DNA of 38,040 bases from NCBI GenBank assembly GCA_017421085.1, contig JAFQMU010000227.1:1-38040 (forward strand), in the 5' to 3' direction. Shown here one piece after another: positions 32,606 through 38,040 of the stretch; the stretch's first letter is position 1, and each line of letters begins with the position of its first letter. The notes beneath the pieces are model-generated. The model did no database searches. It saw nothing but the letters and a program-made list of their open reading frames with translations, and had not been told where the DNA came from. The DNA is from Desulfovibrionaceae bacterium. Its GTDB lineage: Bacteria > Desulfobacterota > Desulfovibrionia > Desulfovibrionales > Desulfovibrionaceae. Both the position numbers and the translations under genes were made by a program.

Positions 32606-34888
32606 ATGACCATCACCACTCAGGAATCAGCCCCATATCCGCCCATGCCTTCCAAACTGGAAAAGGTGGAAATCAACCCCAACGCTGAAATTGTGCTTTC
32701 CAAGCGCTATTACAAGAAAGATGAAAACGGAAACTTCACTGAAAGCGGGCGGGAGCTGTTCTGGCGCGTGGCCTCGGCAATAGCCGCAGAAGAAGATAAA
32801 TATGAAAAATCTCCTTACTCGGCCACCGAGCTGGCCCGCGAATTTTATGACCTGATGGTGAGCTGGAAATTTCTGCCCAACTCTCCCACACTGATGAATG
32901 CAGGGACCAGGCTGGGGCAGCTGTCCGCCTGTTTTGTGCTGCCGGTGGGAGACTCCATTGAAGAAATTTTTGATGCGGTGAAGCATGCGGCCATCATTCA
33001 CAAATCGGGGGGAGGCACCGGTTTTTCCTTCTCACGTATCCGCCCGAGAGAAAGCAGAGTCGGTTCAACCGGCGGAGTTGCGTCCGGGCCCCTTTCCTTT
33101 CTGCGCATTTTCAACACAGCCACTGAGCAGATTAAACAGGGCGGCACCAGACGCGGGGCCAACATGGGCATCATGCGGGTAGACCACCCCGATATCATGG
33201 ACTTTATCCGGGCCAAGGAGCGGGAGGGAGATTTTAATAATTTCAACCTTTCTGTGGCCCTCACTGAAGAATTTATGAAATCGGTGGAAGCCAATAAAGA
33301 ATATGACCTTATAAACCCGCAAAACGGGCAGGCCGCAAGCAGCCTCAATGCCCGCAAGGTGTTTGAAATTCTGGTGCAGAAAGCCTGGGAGTCGGGCGAC
33401 CCCGGCATCGTATTCATCGACCGCATCAACCGCGACAACCCCACCCCCATGCAGGGAGAAATTGAATCTACCAACCCCTGCGGAGAACAGCCGCTTTTGC
33501 CCTATGAGGCCTGCAACCTGGGATCAATAAATGTTTCCCGTTTTTTCAGAACGCCTGAGAATGAAGCTGACTTGGGCTCTCCGGATGCCTGCATCGACTG
33601 GGAAGAACTGCGCCGGGCAATTCATCTTTCCGTGCGTTTTCTCGACAACGTTATTGACGCTTCGCGTTTCCCCATTCAGCTCATTGAAGATAATGTGCGT
33701 AAAAACCGCAAAATCGGGCTGGGGCTGATGGGCTGGGCTGACCTGCTCTTTATGCTGGGCATTCCCTATAATTCCGAGCAGGCCATTAATCTGGCAGGCA
33801 AAATGATGAAATTTTTCCGTGATGAGGGGCGCAGCGCCTCCCACGTCCTGGCGGAAGAGCGCGGCCCCTTCCCCGCCTATGAAGAATCGATTTTTGCCCG
33901 GCACAAACAAGGCCCTTACCGCAACGCGACCATTACCACCATTGCCCCCACAGGCACCCTTTCCATTATTGCGGGCTGTTCTTCCGGCATTGAGCCCCTG
34001 TTTGCCCTGTGCTTCGCCCGCAACGTGATGGACGGCGAACGCCTGGTGGAGGTAAACCCCTATTTTGAACAGGCCCTGCGCGACAGCGGCAGCTATTCCG
34101 CCTCCCTGATGGACGCTGTAGCCGCCAAGGGCAGCATTCAAACAATGGATTATCTGCCCCAGAAAGTTCGACAGGTCTTTGTTACTGCCATGGATATCGA
34201 ACCCATCTGGCACCTCAGAATGCAGGCCGCCTTCCAGGAATATACCGACAATGCAGTATCCAAGACGGTAAACCTGCCAAACTCGGCCAGTATTGACGAT
34301 ATCCGCAATATATACTGGCTGGCCTATCAGCTTGGATGTAAAGGAGTGACAGTATACCGCGACGGCTGCAAGTCGGTGCAGGTGCTTTATACCGGCGAAG
34401 GCAAAAAAACTGAGGCGCCGGCTGAAGAAAAGTCTAAAGTACGCACCCGCCCTGACTTGGTTTACGGTTTTACCCAGAAGGTGGACACCGGGCTCGGCGT
34501 GATGTATGTGACCATTAATGAAGTGGATGGAGAGCCGTTTGAACTGTTTGTCACCATCGGCAAATCCGGCCACTCCATTACCGCCAAGGCTGAGGCTATC
34601 GGGCGGCTGGTGTCGCTGGCGCTGCGCTCCGGCATCAATGTGCGGGAAATTGTCAAGCAAATCAAGGGGATTGGCGGAGAACACCCTGTCTTCCAGAAAA
34701 AGGGCCTGCTCTTGTCCATTCCCGATGCTATCGCCTGGGTTTTGGAAAACCGCTATCTCTCCGACCAGGCCCCGGTTTCAGGCGGCACGGCGCTGGGCAA
34801 GCAAACCTGCCCGGACTGCGGCAGCGAGCTGGTGTTTCAGGAAGGCTGCCACCTCTGCCCGACCTGCGCCTACTCCAAATGTGGATAA
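32606..34888 (+). CDS. nrdJ: Adenosylcobalamin-dependent (class II) ribonucleotide reductase
   Basis: Class II enzymes make deoxyribonucleotides with a cobalamin radical and need no oxygen. The 760-residue product has the N-terminal NSPTLMNAGTRLGQLSACFVLP, SGGGTGFSFSRIRPR, the catalytic region NPCGEQPLLPYEACNLGSIN, TIAPTGTLSIIAGCSSGIEP, and a C-terminal zinc-binding tail CPDCGSELVFQEGCHLCPTC ending SKCG. There is no glycyl-radical or di-iron motif. The ATG at 32606 starts MTITTQESAPYPPMPSKLEK; the frame is open back to 32405 but that part is unlike NrdJ. Gaps: 32209-32605 upstream contains the hairpin and promoter listed separately. Confidence 0.94.
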   Translation: MTITTQESAPYPPMPSKLEKVEINPNAEIVLSKRYYKKDENGNFTESGRELFWRVASAIAAEEDKYEKSPYSATELAREFYDLMVSWKFLPNSPTLMNAGTRLGQLSACFVLPVGDSIEEIFDAVKHAAIIHKSGGGTGFSFSRIRPRESRVGSTGGVASGPLSFLRIFNTATEQIKQGGTRRGANMGIMRVDHPDIMDFIRAKEREGDFNNFNLSVALTEEFMKSVEANKEYDLINPQNGQAASSLNARKVFEILVQKAWESGDPGIVFIDRINRDNPTPMQGEIESTNPCGEQPLLPYEACNLGSINVSRFFRTPENEADLGSPDACIDWEELRRAIHLSVRFLDNVIDASRFPIQLIEDNVRKNRKIGLGLMGWADLLFMLGIPYNSEQAINLAGKMMKFFRDEGRSASHVLAEERGPFPAYEESIFARHKQGPYRNATITTIAPTGTLSIIAGCSSGIEPLFALCFARNVMDGERLVEVNPYFEQALRDSGSYSASLMDAVAAKGSIQTMDYLPQKVRQVFVTAMDIEPIWHLRMQAAFQEYTDNAVSKTVNLPNSASIDDIRNIYWLAYQLGCKGVTVYRDGCKSVQVLYTGEGKKTEAPAEEKSKVRTRPDLVYGFTQKVDTGLGVMYVTINEVDGEPFELFVTIGKSGHSITAKAEAIGRLVSLALRSGINVREIVKQIKGIGGEHPVFQKKGLLLSIPDAIAWVLENRYLSDQAPVSGGTALGKQTCPDCGSELVFQEGCHLCPTCAYSKCG

Positions 34889-34901
34889 GATTTTCAACCG
34901 G

Positions 34902-34934
34902 ACCGGATGCCTGTAAAAAGGACGGGCATCCGGT
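34902..34934 (+). terminator. Stem-loop after nrdJ
   Basis: A 13-bp stem with one T-G wobble (ACCGGATGCCTGT with ACGGGCATCCGGT) and a 7-base loop AAAAAGG starts 13 bases after the nrdJ stop. It lacks a T-tract, so it may act as an mRNA end-stabiliser or a weak terminator ahead of ftsE. Confidence 0.5.
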
Positions 34935-35012
34935 TCACCAGCTTCACAGCGGGCCTGCTGAAACAGGCCGGAATTCCGACCAGAAAAGGGGGCCTGTTCA
35001 ACTTGGTGGAAC

Positions 35013-35753
35013 ATGCTTATAATCCGTAATCTTTCGCATAACTTTGGCCGCCACTGGACGCTGAAAAATATTTCATTCTCCCTGAACAAAGGCGATTTTC
35101 TGTTTCTGTCGGGCCCTTCCGGCGCGGGCAAAACAACTTTGCTCAAACTGCTGTACGCCGCTCTGCCTGTACAGCGGGGGCAGGTGCAGCTGGCCGGTTT
35201 CAGTCTTAATTCAATGGATTATTCCAGCGTTCCCATGCTGCGTCGCCAGGTAAGCGTGGTATTTCAGGATTTCAAAATCCTGCCTGACCGCAATGTTTAT
35301 GAAAATGTGGCTCTGCCTCTGGAAGTAAGGGGGCTGGCCCGCTCAGCCATCGACCGCAGAGTGCAGGCTGTGTGCCGGGGGCTTGGTCTGGAAAACCGCA
35401 TTAATACCCCCTGCGGCAGTCTCTCAGGGGGGGAGCAGCAGCGGGTGGCCGTGGCCCGGGCCGTGGTGGTCAACCCTCAGGTGCTCCTGGCGGATGAGCC
35501 CACCGGCAACCTTGACCCCGACCTGTCACAGCGGCTGATGGATTTGTTTATGCAGTTCCACGCGCACGGCACAACAGTAATTCTAGCTACTCACAGCAGA
35601 GAAATTGCTGCACGCAACCCTTCGGCCAAGATGCTCCGCCTGGAAGACGGCATGATCACCTGGGCCAACTGGCCGGATGCAGTCATTTTCAGAAACGCCG
35701 ATCTCAGCCCGGCCTGGGGCGGGGCGGGACTTCCGGAACACCTGGAAATATAA
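35013..35753 (+). CDS. ftsE: Cell division ATP-binding protein FtsE
   Basis: FtsE is the ATPase of the FtsEX complex that links septal ring assembly to peptidoglycan hydrolase activation. The 246-residue product has Walker A GPSGAGKTT (34-42), the Q-loop VSVVFQDFKILPDRNVYENV typical of FtsE, signature LSGGEQQRVAVARA, and Walker B LLADEPTGNLDP. A C-terminal tail of about 25 residues past the core (WANWPDAVIFRNADLSPAW) is longer than usual. It is followed by ftsX after 11 nt. Confidence 0.93.
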   Translation: MLIIRNLSHNFGRHWTLKNISFSLNKGDFLFLSGPSGAGKTTLLKLLYAALPVQRGQVQLAGFSLNSMDYSSVPMLRRQVSVVFQDFKILPDRNVYENVALPLEVRGLARSAIDRRVQAVCRGLGLENRINTPCGSLSGGEQQRVAVARAVVVNPQVLLADEPTGNLDPDLSQRLMDLFMQFHAHGTTVILATHSREIAARNPSAKMLRLEDGMITWANWPDAVIFRNADLSPAWGGAGLPEHLEI

Positions 35754-35764
35754 ACGGAGATGTC

Positions 35765-36670
35765 ATGCTCAGGGTTTGGACAAGATTAATTATACAGGGC
35801 CTGAGAGATATGCGCCGCAACGCATGGTCGCAGTTCATGGCTCTGGGAGCGGTGACTCTGGTTGTTTTTCTCTCAGGTCTGTTCTTGCTGGTGCTGAATA
35901 CCCTGGACAATGAACTTTCCAGCAGCCGCGGGGAAGTGGTAATTCAGGTTTACTGGCGACAGGACGTAGAGGTGCGCACTATGCGCGCCCAGTGGGAAGA
36001 ACTCTCCCATCTGCCGGGACTGGTAAGCTGGAGCACCTACACGCCGGATGATGCTCTCGCGGCCCTTTCAAACCGTCTGGGGCAGAGTGCAGGGGTTGAC
36101 GTGTCGTTCTTGAGGGGAAAAAGCCCCCTGCCAGGCACGGCTGTGCTCAACTTTCACCCCAGAGAAGATAATGAACAGTGGCTTGATGAAACAGTAAAAT
36201 ATCTGAAGTCAACGTCCGGGGTGGAACGCGTGGTGGCCAACCCCCTGCGGGAAGAACTGGCCAAGGTCTGGAATTCCATCAGCCGCAAGGTCATGCTGCC
36301 CTCTGTCTGTCTGCTGGCCGGGGTGCTGGCCCTGGTGGTGGGCAACACCATTCGTCTTACTCTGGTTTCAAGGGCTGCTGAAATTGAAATTTTACAGCTT
36401 GTCGGCGCCGAAAACTGGTATATCCGCCTGCCCCTGCTCACCAGCGGTTCAACCCTTGGTCTGCTGGGAGGTCTGATCGGACTAGGCCTGCTCAGCCTGA
36501 TTTACTGGCAGCTGCATGGCCTTTATCTGCCACCGCTGGTCACCAAACTGCAATTTCTGCCCATATCGCAAATCGTTATGCTTGTGGCAATTCCCGTCCT
36601 GATGGGCTTTCTGGGTTCGTATCTGGCCGTGCGCAAACCCTTGATTCACTCTGACCCTGAAGAGCCATAG
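35765..36670 (+). CDS. ftsX: Cell division permease FtsX
   Basis: FtsX is the membrane partner of FtsE. The 301-residue product has a first transmembrane helix (about 24-45), a periplasmic domain of about 125 residues (VVIQVYWRQDVEVRTM, then SRGEV-like start, ending RVVANPLREELAKVW), and three further helices in the C-terminal half (VCLLAGVLALVVGNTIRL, TLGLLGGLIGLGLLSL, VMLVAIPVLMGFLGSYL), the FtsX topology. The conserved stretch RLTLVSRAAEIEILQLVGAENWYIR is present. CGGAG precedes the ATG. The pair forms a classic ftsEX operon. Confidence 0.92.
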   Translation: MLRVWTRLIIQGLRDMRRNAWSQFMALGAVTLVVFLSGLFLLVLNTLDNELSSSRGEVVIQVYWRQDVEVRTMRAQWEELSHLPGLVSWSTYTPDDALAALSNRLGQSAGVDVSFLRGKSPLPGTAVLNFHPREDNEQWLDETVKYLKSTSGVERVVANPLREELAKVWNSISRKVMLPSVCLLAGVLALVVGNTIRLTLVSRAAEIEILQLVGAENWYIRLPLLTSGSTLGLLGGLIGLGLLSLIYWQLHGLYLPPLVTKLQFLPISQIVMLVAIPVLMGFLGSYLAVRKPLIHSDPEEP

Positions 36671-36778
36671 GCCGCCCGGCACACGATGCTTTTTACTTGC
36701 ACTCCTCAGTGCAGACCCAGCCTCAAAACAGCCTTCAGCTTAATCGGCTGCCACCGGGCCAGCCGTTGATTTCCCTTC

Positions 36779-36814
36779 AAACAAAAGAGCACCCCCGGGG
36801 GTGCTCTTTTGTTT
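36779..36814. terminator. 36-bp perfect palindrome, bidirectional terminator
   Basis: Between the convergent ftsX and metG lies a perfect 36-bp palindrome centred on CCCCC/GGGGG. An A-run sits on its left and a T-run on its right (AAACAAAAGAGCACCCCC and its complement). The GC-rich core of 10 bp flanked by A/T tracts is a factor-independent terminator for both strands. Confidence 0.88.
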
Positions 36815-36862
36815 TCTATGCTCAAACCTCAACAATTCAGAGGGGAGGAAACGGATATCATA

Positions 36863-36882
36863 ATCAACCTTTCAAGGTTGAT
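36863..36882 (-). repeat. 9-bp inverted repeat between the palindrome and metG
   Basis: ATCAACCTT pairs with AAGGTTGAT with a 2-base centre. It lies 100 bases downstream of the metG stop on the minus strand, and a second short hairpin (CGGCG/CGCCG, about 36925-36938) lies nearer to the stop. These may stabilise the metG mRNA end. No other gene is seen in 36671-36983. Confidence 0.4.
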
Positions 36883-36983
36883 AAAGTTACTTCACCAGAA
36901 GCAGTTTTCAGGCTCTTTCCAGCGGCGTTATCGCCGAGCCGTCAGAGTTTCCGATGTGTCTCAGCTTCCACTCAAAGAGAACT

Positions 36984-38040
36984 CTAGTAAACCTTGCTGC
37001 CGGGAGGAACCGGAGCGCAGGGCGCCAGCAACTCCAGTTCGTTCTCGCCTTTATGGGAAGCAAGCAGCATTCCATGCGACACCAGACCGCGCATTTCACG
37101 GGGAGCAAGGTTGGCGACAACACAAACCTGCCTGCCCACCAGTTCATCAGGCGTGAAATATTCTGCAAGCCCGGACAGTATCTGACGCGGTTTTTCTTCC
37201 CCCAAATCAATTTCAAGCCGGAAGAGCTTGTCTGCATTGGGGTGTTTTTCGGCAGCCACAATTGTTCCTACGCGCAGGTCAATTTTGGCAAAATCATTAT
37301 AGCTGACAGTTTCCGGCTCGGCGGAAGCCTGCGCCTCACCGGTCGGAGCCGGCCTTGTCGCATCTGTTTTAGGCTTGGAAGCGCGCGGCTTCAGACTGTT
37401 GAACGCGCTTTCTTCCAGACGGGGGAAGAGGTTGCTCCCCTTGGAGAGCTGCTCGCCGGGAATCATCCCGCAGAAATCTTTCGCGAGCTCATTCAGGTTA
37501 TAGCGCTCAGGGCGAGGGTCTTTATTCAGCTGCTCAAGCATCCGTCCGGCAGACTCCGGCATTACCGGCAGCAACTGCACAGCCACCTTGAACAAGCCGG
37601 TAAGCAATGTGTGCATTACGGTGCTCAGACGTTCAGTATTGCTTTCCTTAAATAAAGTCCAGGGCGCGGTTGAGTCTACATACTTATTCATAGCCCGCAC
37701 CAGCTCCCACAGCGCTTCCAGCGCATAGGAGAATTTGGTCTGCCCGAACAACTCCAGATATCTCTCCTGAGCATCGGCGGCCAAATCAATGATGGCTCTG
37801 TCTTCATCCAACAGCTGAGCCGGTTGCGGCACTTTGCCTTCAAAGTATTTTTGATTCATCGCCAGCACTCTGGAAAACAGATTGCCTAGATCATTGGCCA
37901 GATCGGCATTATGCCGCACTATCAACGACTCCAGCGAAAACGAAGCATCGGAGCCGAAGTGCATTTCACGCAGCAGATAGTAACGGAAGGAATCCATGCC
38001 GCAGATACCCGCAAGCTTCACCGGGTCGATTACATTGCCC
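36984..38040 (-). CDS. metG: Methionyl-tRNA synthetase, C-terminal part (5' end outside window)
   Basis: MetG charges tRNA(Met). The visible part, about 352 codons, begins within the catalytic domain's end (IDPVKLAGICGMDSFRYYLLREM, reading GDASFS-like FGSDASFSLESLIVRHNADLANDLGNLFSR). It covers the anticodon-binding helical domain and, after a Pro/Ala linker (about 80 residues), a C-terminal EMAP-II/Trbp111-like tRNA-binding domain (DFAKIDLRVGTIVAAEKHPNADKL, RQVCVVANLAPREMRGLVSHGMLLAS). The presence of this C-terminal domain marks the long dimeric MetG form. The frame runs off the right edge without a start, so the gene is partial. Confidence 0.94.
   Translation of the reverse strand, partial: GNVIDPVKLAGICGMDSFRYYLLREMHFGSDASFSLESLIVRHNADLANDLGNLFSRVLAMNQKYFEGKVPQPAQLLDEDRAIIDLAADAQERYLELFGQTKFSYALEALWELVRAMNKYVDSTAPWTLFKESNTERLSTVMHTLLTGLFKVAVQLLPVMPESAGRMLEQLNKDPRPERYNLNELAKDFCGMIPGEQLSKGSNLFPRLEESAFNSLKPRASKPKTDATRPAPTGEAQASAEPETVSYNDFAKIDLRVGTIVAAEKHPNADKLFRLEIDLGEEKPRQILSGLAEYFTPDELVGRQVCVVANLAPREMRGLVSHGMLLASHKGENELELLAPCAPVPPGSKVY

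Noticed and set aside
33524-34684. 386-codon open frame on the minus strand
   Set aside because: It is the antisense of nrdJ, whose identity is certain.

Overview
The window looks like a chromosomal segment of a Desulfovibrionales-type (Desulfovibrio/Bilophila-like) anaerobic deltaproteobacterium. This is inferred from several features together: zinc-binding forms of S14 and L24, an adenosylcobalamin-dependent (class II) ribonucleotide reductase, a DUF362 double-[4Fe-4S] protein, a cobalamin salvage gene, and a LapG-type type I secretion locus. Species cannot be fixed by reading alone. Both ends are cut: L30 (rpmD) on the left lacks only its extreme 3' end, and methionyl-tRNA synthetase (metG) on the right lacks its N-terminal half.

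Region 1 (1-8993, minus strand) is the S10-spc ribosomal protein operon in canonical order: rpsJ-rplC-rplD-rplW-rplB-rpsS-rplV-rpsC-rplP-rpmC-rpsQ-rplN-rplX-rplE-rpsN-rpsH-rplF-rplR-rpsE-rpmD. It reads from a near-consensus sigma70 promoter at about 8965-8993. A leader of about 540 nt rich in stem-loops separates promoter and rpsJ. No str-operon gene (rpsL, rpsG, fusA, tuf) lies immediately upstream.

Region 2 (9376-19939, plus strand) is a run of housekeeping and accessory genes: a DsbD-type thiol:disulfide transporter, a J-domain protein, an unrecognised membrane-anchored protein translationally overlapping cobU, a DUF362 ferredoxin-like protein, folC, a GT4 glycosyltransferase, a prephenate dehydrogenase-like protein and a TrmN6-like methyltransferase.

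Region 3 (19985-28843) is a LapBCEG-like type I secretion system. A TolC-family outer membrane protein is divergent from an ABC exporter with a degenerate C39-like domain, an HlyD-type adaptor, and a LapG-type periplasmic cysteine protease. After a 377-nt gap packed with stem-loops comes a membrane sensor with a periplasmic domain, a PAS domain and an HD-GYP domain that has lost nearly all its metal-binding residues. By analogy with LapD, whose EAL and GGDEF domains are catalytically dead but bind cyclic di-GMP, this protein may be the inside-out switch controlling LapG. No LapD of the usual GGDEF-EAL type and no giant adhesin substrate is present here. This is the most interesting part of the window.

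Region 4 (29146-38040) holds a CDP-glucose 4,6-dehydratase, an RfbC-like sugar epimerase and a MntP-type manganese exporter in a tight cluster. These are followed by a solitary serine recombinase (minus), class II ribonucleotide reductase nrdJ, ftsE-ftsX, and a 36-bp perfect palindrome acting as terminator between the convergent ftsX and metG. No tRNA, rRNA, CRISPR array or insertion sequence was recognised.
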